From: Larkinella rosea | GTDB taxonomy: Bacteria > Bacteroidota > Bacteroidia > Cytophagales > Spirosomataceae | Length of the DNA: 64,000 nt | Direction of reading: 5' to 3' | Assembly (NCBI RefSeq): GCF_003858635.1 | Contig: NZ_RQJO01000015.1 | Coordinates: 558,001 to 622,000, forward strand | Shown: positions 33,686-43,357 of the stretch, in pieces | Numbering within the stretch: the first letter of the stretch is position 1 | Layout of the letters: every line of letters begins with the position of its first letter | Notes under the pieces: generated by a model | Told to the model about the DNA's origin: nothing | Databases searched by the model: none | What the model saw: only the letters and a program-made list of their open reading frames with translations | Translations under genes and position numbers: made by a program

Positions 33686-34894
33686 ATGTACTCACGAAGT
33701 GTAATAAAGGCCTTGTTAATTGTACTGATAGCGCTGTTCAGTAGTTATCAGTCTGTCGCCCAGGACGCGGCTAAAGGAAAGGAGTTATTCTCGACTTTGT
33801 GTCAGCAATGTCACTCCGTAACGGACGAAAAAGTGATTGGTCCGGGTCTGAAAGGTATCAAAGGCCGGCGCGACGAAGCCTGGATTATCAAATGGGTGAA
33901 GAACCCGCAGGCAGTTATCTCCAGTGGCGACGCTTACGCCACCGCCCTGTACGCGAAGTTCCAGCCGCTGGTCATGCAGAGCTTTCCGGATTTGTCAGAC
34001 GATGACATCAAAAACATCATTGCGCACGTTGAAGCATCGGCAGCTCCAGCACCCGCTGCTGCTGCAGGACCCGCCGGGGCTCCGGCAGTAGCCGCTCCAG
34101 CCAGCGATAGTCCGTCCGGATTATTCACGGCGGTTTTGGTTGCTTTGCTGATTGTAATGGTGCTGGTTTTGGTAGTGCTGCTGACGCTGGTAACGATTCT
34201 GTCGAAAGCCGTTGGGCCAACGGGTGAAGACGGTGGTCAGACGAAGTCGTTCTCCGACCGACTGAAAACTAGTCTTTCCGCAGCTGCCAGTAATAATATT
34301 GTGCGCTCTATTGTCTTGTGGCTCTTCGTTTTCGTCGTAGCCAAGCAAACCTTCGATGGACTGTATAGTGTCGGTGTTTCGCAGGGGTATGCTCCGAAAC
34401 AACCCATCGCGTTTTCCCACAAGCTGCACGCCGGTCAATACCAGGTTAATTGCAACTACTGCCACACCAGTGTTTATAAAGGAAAAATTGCCACCATTCC
34501 TTCGGCAAATATCTGTATGAACTGCCACGGTGAGATCAAACGGGAATCACCGGAAATTCAGAAAATCTACAAAGCGATCGAAACCGATACGCCGATCGAG
34601 TGGGTACGGGTTCACAACCTGCCGGATCTGGCGTATTTCAACCACGCTCAGCATACCAACGTCGGTCAGGTGCAATGCCAGACCTGCCACGGAGAGATCG
34701 AGAAAATGGAAGTGGTTGAACAGCGTTCGTCGCTGACGATGGGTTGGTGTATTGACTGCCACCGGAAAACCGAAGTTGCTACGAAGGACAATGCCTACTA
34801 CGATAAATTAGTTGCCCTCCACAAAAAGGGAAGCAAAGAACCGTTGCGTGTGGCTAATATTGGTGGTCTCGAGTGTTCAAAGTGCCATTATTAA
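33686..34894 (+). CDS. actA: Alternative complex III subunit ActA, multiheme cytochrome c
   Basis: 402 residues. A signal peptide is followed by a monoheme class I cytochrome domain (CQQCH near residue 37) with a Pro/Ala-rich linker, a hydrophobic segment (about 140-170), a second hydrophobic segment (about 212-228), then a cytochrome C7-like domain with CNYCH, CMNCH, CQTCH, CIDCH and CSKCH. That makes six c-type heme sites. It is part of the quinol:cytochrome c oxidoreductase that replaces bc1 in these bacteria; the extra N-terminal heme domain is the fused form described for Bacteroidota. The start at 33686 begins the signal peptide; the frame is open from 33650. Confidence 0.93.
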   Translation: MYSRSVIKALLIVLIALFSSYQSVAQDAAKGKELFSTLCQQCHSVTDEKVIGPGLKGIKGRRDEAWIIKWVKNPQAVISSGDAYATALYAKFQPLVMQSFPDLSDDDIKNIIAHVEASAAPAPAAAAGPAGAPAVAAPASDSPSGLFTAVLVALLIVMVLVLVVLLTLVTILSKAVGPTGEDGGQTKSFSDRLKTSLSAAASNNIVRSIVLWLFVFVVAKQTFDGLYSVGVSQGYAPKQPIAFSHKLHAGQYQVNCNYCHTSVYKGKIATIPSANICMNCHGEIKRESPEIQKIYKAIETDTPIEWVRVHNLPDLAYFNHAQHTNVGQVQCQTCHGEIEKMEVVEQRSSLTMGWCIDCHRKTEVATKDNAYYDKLVALHKKGSKEPLRVANIGGLECSKCHY

Positions 34895-34939
34895 TCACAT
34901 CGAATCCCACGAAACAGTTGAACGAATCATAAGGACTGT

Positions 34940-37900
34940 ATGGAAAGTACAAATAAACGGTATTGGAGGGGACTGGAAGAACTACGGAACGACGAATCAT
35001 TTGTTAAAAATGCGTACAAAGAGTTCTCCGACACCGATATTAATAAATCGACCGAATCAGGTAGCATTGTCGACGGTATTGGCAGTGACCGCCGGGATTT
35101 CTTGAAAGTATTGGGTTTTGGTATGGCGGCCGTTACTCTGGCTGCCTGCGAAACGCCGGTTCATAAGGCGATACCTTATCTTAATAAGCCGGAAAGCACT
35201 TTTCCGGGTATTGCCGATTACTATGCATCGACCTACAGCGAAGGAGGAGATTATATCCCGGTTTTGGTAAAAACCCGCGAAGGTCGGCCCATTAAAATTG
35301 AAGGAAACTCCTCATCGAGTCTGACCAAAGGCGGTACGTCGGCCCGGGTTCAGGCATCGGTTTTGTCATTATACGACAATGATAAGCTGAAAGGCCCGAA
35401 AAAAGGAGAAGCCGACAGCGAATGGGGTACTATCGATCAGGAAATTCAGGCGCAATTGCAGCGCGGTGGTGCCATCCGCATCGTTTCATCCACGCTGTTG
35501 AGCCCATCGACCAAATCGGTTATTGCTGCCTTTATAGCTAAATACCCGACGGCTACGCACATCCAATACGATGCCAATTCGGTATCCGGTTTGGTGCAGG
35601 CCAACCAGACGTCGTTCGGCCAGGCGGTTATTCCTTCTTACGACTTCAGCAAAGCCAAAACAATAGTCAGTATCGGTGCCGATTTCCTGGGTAGCTGGAT
35701 TGCTCCGCTGGAATACACGGACCAATACATCACAACCCGGAAAGTTGGAGCCAACGCCGGGAATAAGAAAGAAATGTCGCGGCATTACCAGTTTGAGACG
35801 GGATTGTCGATGACGGGTTCCAACGCCGATTACCGGACGCCAATCAAACCGTCGCAGGAAGGGTTGGTCGTTGGGGCGCTCTATAATAAGGTTGCCGCTA
35901 AATTGGGTGGATCGCCCATTAGCACCGCTTCCATTGACGTTCCGTATCTGGATAAAGCCGCCAACGAACTGGCTGCTTCACGGGGTGCGGCACTTGTTGT
36001 TTCCGGATCAAACGATCCAAACGTTCAGGTGATTGTCAACGCGCTGAATAACCTGTTGGGTAGCTACGGTGTTACCATCGATTTGACTCGTCCGGTTAAT
36101 TACCGCCAGGGTAGCGATGCTGCCATGAACGAATTCATCAACGACGCCAAGGCGGGACGTGTACAGAGCGTTATTTTCTACGCAGCCAATCCGGTTTATG
36201 ATCATCCGCGTGGTGCCGAACTGAAAGAAGCCTTGCCAAAAGTTGGCCTGTCCGTTTCATTTGCCGACCGTTCTGACGAAACCGCTTCGCTCTGTAAATA
36301 CATCTGCCCGGCTTCTCACTACCTGGAGTCCTGGGATGATGCGTCGCCGAAAGCAGGGTACTACAGCCTGACGCAGCCGACGATTAATACGATTTTCAAA
36401 ACCCGTCAGCCGCAATCTTCCCTGCTGAAGTGGGCCGGTTTGAATCCAAATTACGACGCGTTTATCAAGAGCTACTGGCGGACGACGATTTATCCGCAGG
36501 CCGGAAACGGATTGGCTTTCGATCAGTTCTGGATTCAGTCGCTGCACGACGGTGTTATCGAACTCAAAAATGCACCTGCTGCTGCCGCCGGCACATTCAA
36601 CGCCGGAGCTGTTGCAACGGCAGCCGCGGGTATTGCCCAACGCTATAAACCCAATGCGAGCGGTTTTGAATTAGCTCTTTACGAAAAAATTGGCGTTGGT
36701 ACAGGCGCCATGGCAAATAACCCCTGGTTGCAGGAATTGCCCGATCCGGTTTCCAAAGCCTGCTGGGACAACTACGCCTGTCTGTCGCAGAAAACCGCCA
36801 GCGAGCTGGGTGTTCAGCAATTTGACCTGGTAACGGTTGAAGTGGCTGGAAAACCGGCTGTTGAATTGCCGGTACTGGTTCAACCAGGTCAGGCTGACGG
36901 TACGGTTTCGATCGCCATTGGTTACGGTCGTGAAAAAGCGGGTAAGTCGGCCAACGGCGTTGGTAAAAACGTTTATCCATTGGCTACGGTTTCGGCCAAC
37001 GCGCTGTTGTTCACTGCGATGGACGTGAAAATTACGAAAGCCAGTGGTTCACGGACGATTGCGCAGACGCAGACGCACGATACGGTCATGGGCCGCCGGG
37101 CTGTTATCCAGGAAACGGTTTTAGCGGCTTACAAAAAAGACCCCAAAGCGGGCCGGTACTTCCCGAAAGTCGTTACGTCTGAGGGGCCGGTTGCGCCGAA
37201 CGATATTTCCCTCTGGAAAGGATACGAAAAACCGAACCATTCGTGGGGAATGATCATCGATCTGAACTCCTGTACGGGTTGTGCTGCCTGTGTGATTGGT
37301 TGCCAGGCTGAAAACAACATCCCGGTGGTTGGTCGTCAGGAAGTAATCAATCGCCGGGAAATGCACTGGATTCGGATCGACCGCTATTACAGCAGCGACG
37401 CCGAACCGGAAGATCGCAAAGGACTCGAAATTGCTTCTTCCAATCCGGAAGTTGTGTTCCAGCCGATGTTATGCCAGCACTGTTCAAATGCCCCCTGCGA
37501 AACGGTTTGCCCGGTTTTGGCAACAACGCACAGTACGGAAGGGCTGAATCAGATGGCGTACAACCGTTGCGTGGGAACGCGTTACTGCGCGAATAACTGT
37601 CCGTATAAAGTTCGCCGGTTCAACTGGTTTAAATATTTTGATAACGACAATTTCGATTACCACTACAATAACGACCTCGGTAAGATGGTGATCAACCCGG
37701 ATGTAACGGTTCGTTCACGGGGTGTAATCGAAAAATGCTCATTCTGCGTACAACGGATTCAGGAAGGTAAACTGACAGCCAAAAAAGAACGCAGAAGACC
37801 GAAACCGGATGAGATTCAGGTTGCCTGCGCACAGGCTTGCCCCACCGGTGGTATCATTTTTGGTGACATGAACGATCCGGAAAGCACGATCTCGAAGCTG

Positions 37901-38050
37901 TTGAAAGAAGAAAATGAGGCACGCGCTTTTCAGGTGCTGGAAGAAATCAACGTGAGACCGCAGATTTCGTACCTCACCAAGATCCGGAATAAGGATGAAG
38001 AAGCGAAACCTGTGGCAGCCGCAGCGCATGCTGAACACCACGCCGAGTAA
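34940..38050 (+). CDS. actB: Alternative complex III subunit ActB, iron-sulfur protein
   Basis: 1036 residues. The leader has a twin arginine (SDRRDFLK, R51-R52) and a lipobox (TLAAC, C70), so it is Tat-exported and lipid-anchored on the periplasmic side. Residues about 75-770 form a molybdopterin-oxidoreductase-like fold that in this complex carries no cofactor. The C-terminal ferredoxin domain begins at C778 (CTGCAACVIGC), followed by CQHCSNAPCETVCP, CVGTRYCANNCPYKVRRF and CSFCVQRI with CAQACP: ligands for three [4Fe-4S] clusters and one [3Fe-4S] cluster. It passes electrons between the quinol site and the cytochromes. Confidence 0.93.
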   Translation: MESTNKRYWRGLEELRNDESFVKNAYKEFSDTDINKSTESGSIVDGIGSDRRDFLKVLGFGMAAVTLAACETPVHKAIPYLNKPESTFPGIADYYASTYSEGGDYIPVLVKTREGRPIKIEGNSSSSLTKGGTSARVQASVLSLYDNDKLKGPKKGEADSEWGTIDQEIQAQLQRGGAIRIVSSTLLSPSTKSVIAAFIAKYPTATHIQYDANSVSGLVQANQTSFGQAVIPSYDFSKAKTIVSIGADFLGSWIAPLEYTDQYITTRKVGANAGNKKEMSRHYQFETGLSMTGSNADYRTPIKPSQEGLVVGALYNKVAAKLGGSPISTASIDVPYLDKAANELAASRGAALVVSGSNDPNVQVIVNALNNLLGSYGVTIDLTRPVNYRQGSDAAMNEFINDAKAGRVQSVIFYAANPVYDHPRGAELKEALPKVGLSVSFADRSDETASLCKYICPASHYLESWDDASPKAGYYSLTQPTINTIFKTRQPQSSLLKWAGLNPNYDAFIKSYWRTTIYPQAGNGLAFDQFWIQSLHDGVIELKNAPAAAAGTFNAGAVATAAAGIAQRYKPNASGFELALYEKIGVGTGAMANNPWLQELPDPVSKACWDNYACLSQKTASELGVQQFDLVTVEVAGKPAVELPVLVQPGQADGTVSIAIGYGREKAGKSANGVGKNVYPLATVSANALLFTAMDVKITKASGSRTIAQTQTHDTVMGRRAVIQETVLAAYKKDPKAGRYFPKVVTSEGPVAPNDISLWKGYEKPNHSWGMIIDLNSCTGCAACVIGCQAENNIPVVGRQEVINRREMHWIRIDRYYSSDAEPEDRKGLEIASSNPEVVFQPMLCQHCSNAPCETVCPVLATTHSTEGLNQMAYNRCVGTRYCANNCPYKVRRFNWFKYFDNDNFDYHYNNDLGKMVINPDVTVRSRGVIEKCSFCVQRIQEGKLTAKKERRRPKPDEIQVACAQACPTGGIIFGDMNDPESTISKLLKEENEARAFQVLEEINVRPQISYLTKIRNKDEEAKPVAAAAHAEHHAE

Positions 38051-38107
38051 TTCATTCCCAGTAGTGTATTTCCAGTTCGTTAACTATTAGCATTTAAATA
38101 ACTAACC

Positions 38108-39535
38108 ATGCACGTTACATCACCCGTGAGAACCCCACTGGTAACCGGGGGTAAGACATATGCCGACGTGACGGAAGACATCTGCAAGCAGGTGGAAGGG
38201 AAACCGACCCGCGCGTGGACCATCGCTTTTGTCATTTCTTTCGTCGTCCTGATTTACGGTACCTGCTGCGTCTTCTGGACCTGGTGGGAAGGCCTGGGAG
38301 TCTGGGGTTTGAATAAAACCGTTGGCTGGGCCTGGGATATTACCAACTTCGTTTGGTGGGTTGGTATCGGTCACGCCGGTACGCTGATCTCCGCCATTCT
38401 GTTGTTGTTCCGGATGAAATACCGGACGTCGATCAACCGTGCGGCTGAAGCCATGACAATCTTCGCCGTTATCTGTGCCGCCAGCTTCATTCTGATGCAC
38501 ATGGGCCGTCCCTGGCTGGCCTATTGGGCATTGCCGCTGCCGAACGCCTTTGGTTCGTTGTGGGTAAACTTCAACTCGCCACTGGTTTGGGACGTATTTG
38601 CCATCAGTACCTACTTCACGGTTTCGCTGGTTTTCTGGTACATGGGTCTGGTACCTGACCTGGCCACGATCCGCGACCGCGCTACGAGCAAAGTATCCCG
38701 TTACATCTACGGAGCCTTCTCACTGGGCTGGAATGGCGGTGCCAAAACCTGGGCTCGCTACGAATACATCAGCTTGATTCTGGCCGGTATCTCTACACCA
38801 CTTGTGTTATCGGTTCACACAATTGTAAGTATGGACTTTGCTACTTCGGTGATTCCGGGCTGGCACACGACGATCTTCCCGCCCTACTTCGTGGCTGGTG
38901 CCATTTTCTCCGGTTTTGCGATGGTGCAGAACCTGATGCTGATCACGCGGGTGGTTTTCAAACTGGAAGATTACATCACGTTCGAACACATTGAGTCGAT
39001 GAATAAAATCATCACACTGACGGGTTCGATTGTGGGGGTTGCTTATATCACGGAATTCTTTATTGCCTGGTACTCCGGCGTTGAGTACGAACGGTATGCA
39101 TTCCTGAACCGGATGTTAGGTCCATACTGGTGGGCTTACTGGGCAATGATGACCTGTAACGTAATTTCTCCGCAGTTGTTCTGGTCACGGAAAATCCGCC
39201 GGAGTGTGACGTGGACGTTTGTGCTGTCCGTTGTCGTAAACATCGGGATGTGGTTCGAGCGGTTTGTCATTATCGTGACTTCCCTGCACCGCGATTACCT
39301 GCCTTCGAGCTGGGCGATGTTCACCCCGACTATGTTTGATATTGGTGACTATATTTTCTCATTCGGTTTGTTCTTTACCCTGTTCCTGTTGTTTGCCAAA
39401 TTCCTGCCGGTTATCAACATGTTCGAGGTGAAAGCGATCATCCGGTCGGCGTCCGAAAAATTACCGGCTTCGGTATCGGGTGTTGCCAAAGGAGAGCGTG
39501 TTACCAGTCCATCATTTAATAAAAACGCCGAGTAA
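38108..39535 (+). CDS. actC: Alternative complex III subunit ActC, NrfD-like membrane protein
   Basis: 475 residues with about ten hydrophobic segments starting near residue 37 (WTIAFVISFVVLIYGTCCVFW). NrfD/PsrC family: the membrane subunit with the quinol-binding site that faces ActB. Signature stretches include GWAWDITNFVWWVGIGHAGT and HTIVSMDFATSVIPGWHTTIF. It lies 57 bases after actB in the standard act order. Confidence 0.93.
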   Translation: MHVTSPVRTPLVTGGKTYADVTEDICKQVEGKPTRAWTIAFVISFVVLIYGTCCVFWTWWEGLGVWGLNKTVGWAWDITNFVWWVGIGHAGTLISAILLLFRMKYRTSINRAAEAMTIFAVICAASFILMHMGRPWLAYWALPLPNAFGSLWVNFNSPLVWDVFAISTYFTVSLVFWYMGLVPDLATIRDRATSKVSRYIYGAFSLGWNGGAKTWARYEYISLILAGISTPLVLSVHTIVSMDFATSVIPGWHTTIFPPYFVAGAIFSGFAMVQNLMLITRVVFKLEDYITFEHIESMNKIITLTGSIVGVAYITEFFIAWYSGVEYERYAFLNRMLGPYWWAYWAMMTCNVISPQLFWSRKIRRSVTWTFVLSVVVNIGMWFERFVIIVTSLHRDYLPSSWAMFTPTMFDIGDYIFSFGLFFTLFLLFAKFLPVINMFEVKAIIRSASEKLPASVSGVAKGERVTSPSFNKNAE

Positions 39536-39591
39536 GCGGATCTTCCGGGATTAATTACTCAACAGTAACCGGTTCATAATTTCATTATAGC

Positions 39592-40125
39592 ATGTCTCAT
39601 CATAACGATAGCGCAAAATTTCTGGTAGGCGTTTACGACGACGATGAAGTCGTTCTGAAAGCCGTCACCGAAGTGAAAAGCGCGGGTGTGCGGATTCACG
39701 AAGTATACACCCCTTTTCCTATTCACGGGCTTGATGTTGCCCTGGGTCATCCGCGTACCCGCATCGGTATTGCAGCCTTTCTATTTGGTTTGACCGGTTT
39801 TCTTTGCATGGTCTCCCTGACGTATTACACGATGGGATCGGACTGGCCGATGGTGATCGGTGGCAAAGATAACTACGCTTATCCGGCTTACGTCCCGGTT
39901 ATGTTTGAGTTGACCGTACTTTTTACGGCGCTCGGAATGGTGGGTACTTTTCTGGTATCCAATGGATTAGGCCCCACAACAAAACCGTTGATGTTCGATT
40001 TGCGCAGCACGGATAATAAGTTTGTAATGGCCATCGACTTAGGTAAGAACAAGAAATCAGAAGCAGAGATTGCGACGGTTTTGCGGGCTTCCGGAGCGGC
40101 AGAAGTAAATGTAAAACAATTTTAA
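39592..40125 (+). CDS. actD: Alternative complex III subunit ActD (DUF3341)
   Basis: 177 residues: a cytoplasmic alpha/beta part (FLVGVYDDDEVVLKAVTEVK) and two hydrophobic segments (about 60-82 and 100-125), followed by a short cytoplasmic end. Matches DUF3341, the ActD subunit of the quinol oxidoreductase. The role is structural; no cofactor motif is seen. Confidence 0.92.
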   Translation: MSHHNDSAKFLVGVYDDDEVVLKAVTEVKSAGVRIHEVYTPFPIHGLDVALGHPRTRIGIAAFLFGLTGFLCMVSLTYYTMGSDWPMVIGGKDNYAYPAYVPVMFELTVLFTALGMVGTFLVSNGLGPTTKPLMFDLRSTDNKFVMAIDLGKNKKSEAEIATVLRASGAAEVNVKQF

Positions 40126-40140
40126 TCCGACTGACGACAC

Positions 40141-40752
40141 ATGAAGTTTACGCGACTGAACCGCTCTCTTCTGGTGATGGCAGCCGCCATGCTAACGATA
40201 ACCGCCTGCAAGCGGGGTCACGACAATCCGGGGACAACCTATGCCCCGAATATGTACGAGCCCGTTGGTTACGAGCCATACAAACAGGAAGAAGGGTTCA
40301 AAACCCCTTTTACAGAAAAAGGAACTAAGGGTACGGCTCTATGGCTGCCCGTTAAAGGAACTGTATCCCGTCGGAATTACAATACGAAATTTAGTGATAG
40401 TTCTGCCCGTGATCTAATGATTTACAACATTCCGGCAGATAGCATTGAAATTGCGGAACGCGTTCTGGTAAATCCGATTCCTTTAACCGAAAAAACGCTG
40501 GCTGAAGGAAAAGAATACTATGCCCGTTTTTGCCAGCATTGCCACGGCGAAACCGGTAAAGGCGATGGGTTGGTAGCTGCCCAGTACAAAGGGGTACCAA
40601 ACTATTCCTCGATGTCCGGCATGAAGGAAGGCCATATTTTCCACGTGATCACGAACGGCAGAAACCGCATGTGGCCGCACGGTTCTCAGATTACACCCGA
40701 AGACCGTTGGAAAATTGTGCATTATGTTCGGAAACTGCAAACGGGCGGTTAA
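40141..40752 (+). CDS. actE: Alternative complex III subunit ActE, monoheme cytochrome c lipoprotein
   Basis: 203 residues. A lipobox (LTITAC, C23) anchors it to the membrane. One c-heme site, CQHCH (131-135), with the distal methionine candidate in NRMWPHGSQ. The last step of electron transfer inside the complex, handing electrons to cytochrome oxidase. Confidence 0.92.
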   Translation: MKFTRLNRSLLVMAAAMLTITACKRGHDNPGTTYAPNMYEPVGYEPYKQEEGFKTPFTEKGTKGTALWLPVKGTVSRRNYNTKFSDSSARDLMIYNIPADSIEIAERVLVNPIPLTEKTLAEGKEYYARFCQHCHGETGKGDGLVAAQYKGVPNYSSMSGMKEGHIFHVITNGRNRMWPHGSQITPEDRWKIVHYVRKLQTGG

Positions 40753-40795
40753 TTCCAGGCAAGTCAATTGAAGAATCATTATAGTTCAAAAAAGA

Positions 40796-42148
40796 ATGGC
40801 TCATACACATTCAATCCCGTCGCTTGACGAACAATTTGAATTTACAGCCGAAAGCAAACGTCGATTGACCATCGGTATTGTTGCTGGAGTTGTGTTGGTT
40901 GGCATCGGTGCTTATCTGGCTGCAAAAGGTATTGGTGGACACGAACATGCCGAAGCCGCTCACGGAGCAGCTGCCCATGGCGAGGCCGCTCATGGGGCTG
41001 CAGCTGCCCACGGCGAAGCCGCTCACGCGGCCGGAGGTCATCACGAATACAAATGGACAACCCGCTTATGGGCGAACGTTTGGGTAAATACCATCTATTT
41101 TACCGGGGCGGCCGTAATCGGAATGTTTTTTATTGCCTATAACTACCTGGCTCAGGCTGGCTGGTCGGCGGTTTTCAAACGTATTCCGGAAGCACTGCCT
41201 GCTTTTCTGCCAATCGCTGGCGTGATTGCGCTGATTACCTTTTTTGTGGCCGGACATGATCTGTTTCACTGGACGCACGAGGGTTTATACGAAGTTGGAG
41301 GGCCGGAATATGATCCGATCATTGCCGGAAAAAGCGGATTTTTGAATACGCCTTTTTTCCTGATTCGGGTGGTGTTCTATTTTGCTTCCTGGTACTTATT
41401 ATGGCGGGTCGTTCGCAAATACTCGTTACAGGAAGACCTGGAAGGTGGAACGGAGTACTACGAAAAAAGCATCAAATACTCGACGGCTTTTCTGGTCGTT
41501 TTCGCCGTAACTTCTTCAACATCGGCCTGGGATCTGATTATGTCGATTGATACGCACTGGTTCAGCACCATGTTTGGTTGGTATACACTGGCCAGCTGGC
41601 ACGTAACGGGTCTGGCCATCATTACGCTGATCGTTGTCAGTTTAAAAGAACAAGGGTATCTCAAAGCTGTAAACGACAGCCATCTGCACGATTTAGGCAA
41701 ATTTATGTTTGCGTTCACCATTTTTTGGGCGTACGTCTGGTTTGCGCAGTTCATGCTGATTTACTATGCCAACTTACCGGAAGAAACCATTTACTACCGG
41801 GAGCGTTTTAGCGGGTATGGTGGAATCTATAAGGTGCCTTTTTGGGTTAATTTGTTTTTGTGTTTTGTGTTTCCCTTCCTCGTTCTGATGACCCGGGATG
41901 CAAAACGGACACCAATTATTCTGAAAATAGCCTGTTGGGGAATTCTCATTGGTCACTATTTTGACTTTTACAATAATATCATGCCGGGAACGGTTGGTGA
42001 ACACGGCGGTTGGGGACCCATGGAGTTTGGCATGATTCTGATCTTTGCCTGTGCTTTTATCTGGTCGGTTTCAATCCAGTTAACGAAAGCAAATCTGATT
42101 CCGAAAAATCACCCGATGTTGGAAGAATCGTTGCATCACGATATTTAA
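40796..42148 (+). CDS. actF: Alternative complex III subunit ActF, with His/Ala-rich loop
   Basis: 450 residues, NrfD-like second membrane subunit with about ten hydrophobic segments (first at about 22-44). Between the first segment and the next one at about 100 lies a repetitive Ala/Gly/His/Glu stretch (about 48-87) with nine histidines, encoded by imperfect direct repeats at about 40941-41046. The remainder, such as YYANLPEETIYYRERFSGYGG and PFLVLMTRDAKR, is typical ActF. The loop would be on the outside; metal binding or linker function is inference. Confidence 0.92.
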   Translation: MAHTHSIPSLDEQFEFTAESKRRLTIGIVAGVVLVGIGAYLAAKGIGGHEHAEAAHGAAAHGEAAHGAAAAHGEAAHAAGGHHEYKWTTRLWANVWVNTIYFTGAAVIGMFFIAYNYLAQAGWSAVFKRIPEALPAFLPIAGVIALITFFVAGHDLFHWTHEGLYEVGGPEYDPIIAGKSGFLNTPFFLIRVVFYFASWYLLWRVVRKYSLQEDLEGGTEYYEKSIKYSTAFLVVFAVTSSTSAWDLIMSIDTHWFSTMFGWYTLASWHVTGLAIITLIVVSLKEQGYLKAVNDSHLHDLGKFMFAFTIFWAYVWFAQFMLIYYANLPEETIYYRERFSGYGGIYKVPFWVNLFLCFVFPFLVLMTRDAKRTPIILKIACWGILIGHYFDFYNNIMPGTVGEHGGWGPMEFGMILIFACAFIWSVSIQLTKANLIPKNHPMLEESLHHDI

Positions 42149-42188
42149 GAACCAGTACGTTTTATATTCATATTATTCTCAGCTTGTT

Positions 42189-43316
42189 ATGGTTTACGTT
42201 GTAGGACTTTTGTCGTTGGTATTTCTGGTACTGGCTATTCTGGTACTGACGCGATTGACCTCTGTGTTAAAAGGCGTCAATGGTGGTGATACTACGGAAG
42301 ATATTGAGCAGATCGGATCGGGAAACCGGGTTAATGCGATGCTGTTCATGGTGTTCTTCATAACTGGTGCAATTGCCGCAGCCTGGTCATTTATTCATGC
42401 ATCGAAATTCTTCCTGCCGGAAGCTTCTTCTCCGCATGGACGACATACAGACGGCCTTTTTTGGTTGGTCATGGCAATTATTACCATTGCCTTTGTTGTA
42501 ACGAATGCCCTGTTGTTTTTCTTCGCGTACAAGTATCAATACCGTAAAAACCACAAGGCAACGTACTATCCGGAAAACCACAAACTGGAGCTGATCTGGA
42601 CGGTTATACCGGCGGTAGTAATGGCTGTTCTGGTATTCACGGGTTGGAGAGCCTGGCGGGATATTACAAAAGACGCCCCCGAAAATGCGCTGGCTATCGA
42701 GATCGTCGGAAAGCAGTTTAACTGGGAAATGCGGTATCCGGGTGTGGATAACAATAAACTGGGCAATTACAATTATAAGCTGATCGACGCTAACAATAGC
42801 CTCGGAATTGATCTGGAAGACGAAGCATCGTTCGATGATTTTACGGTTTCATCGGAAATGCACATTCCCGTTAATCGGCCGGTATTGTTGAAAATTCGCG
42901 CGAAAGATGTGTTGCACAGCGTATTCATTCCGCACATGCGGGTGAAAATGGATGCGGTACCTGGCATGCCGACCCGCTTCTGGTTCATTGCCGATAAAAC
43001 AACGAACGATATGCGGAACGAAACGGGCAATCAGAGTTTCAAGTATGAAATTGCCTGTACGGAGGTTTGTGGCAAAGGTCACTTTTCGATGCGGACTACA
43101 CTGGTTGTCGACGATGAAGACTCGTACAAAGAGTGGGTTGCCAAACAGAAACCGTGGTTGACCAATAACCCGGATTATCTGGCCCGCGTACCGGAAAAAC
43201 TGAAAGCGAAAGCCGCAAAGTATATACCGACCGATTCGGCCGCAACACCGGCTGACAGCACGGCGGCACCGGCCCAGGAAGGCGCCGGAGGAGCACCTAG
43301 TGCTTCATTGCGATAA
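42189..43316 (+). CDS. coxB: Cytochrome c oxidase subunit II
   Basis: 375 residues. Three hydrophobic segments (about 1-18, 57-75 and 95-117; the usual subunit II has two plus a leader) are followed by a cupredoxin domain. The CuA centre is fully present: C290, C294, H298 and M301 in CTEVCGKGHFSM, with an upstream His in VLHSVFIPHM. There is no fused cytochrome c domain; the C-terminus is a low-complexity Ala/Pro tail. It accepts electrons from the ActE/ActA cytochromes. Confidence 0.95.
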   Translation: MVYVVGLLSLVFLVLAILVLTRLTSVLKGVNGGDTTEDIEQIGSGNRVNAMLFMVFFITGAIAAAWSFIHASKFFLPEASSPHGRHTDGLFWLVMAIITIAFVVTNALLFFFAYKYQYRKNHKATYYPENHKLELIWTVIPAVVMAVLVFTGWRAWRDITKDAPENALAIEIVGKQFNWEMRYPGVDNNKLGNYNYKLIDANNSLGIDLEDEASFDDFTVSSEMHIPVNRPVLLKIRAKDVLHSVFIPHMRVKMDAVPGMPTRFWFIADKTTNDMRNETGNQSFKYEIACTEVCGKGHFSMRTTLVVDDEDSYKEWVAKQKPWLTNNPDYLARVPEKLKAKAAKYIPTDSAATPADSTAAPAQEGAGGAPSASLR

Positions 43317-43357
43317 CCAATTAACTCAAGTTAAGAGACCTTAATACCTATTAGATT

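Noticed and set aside
40951-41046. CRISPR-like or tandem-repeat array
   Set aside because: The direct repeats are short, imperfect and in frame inside actF; they encode a low-complexity loop.
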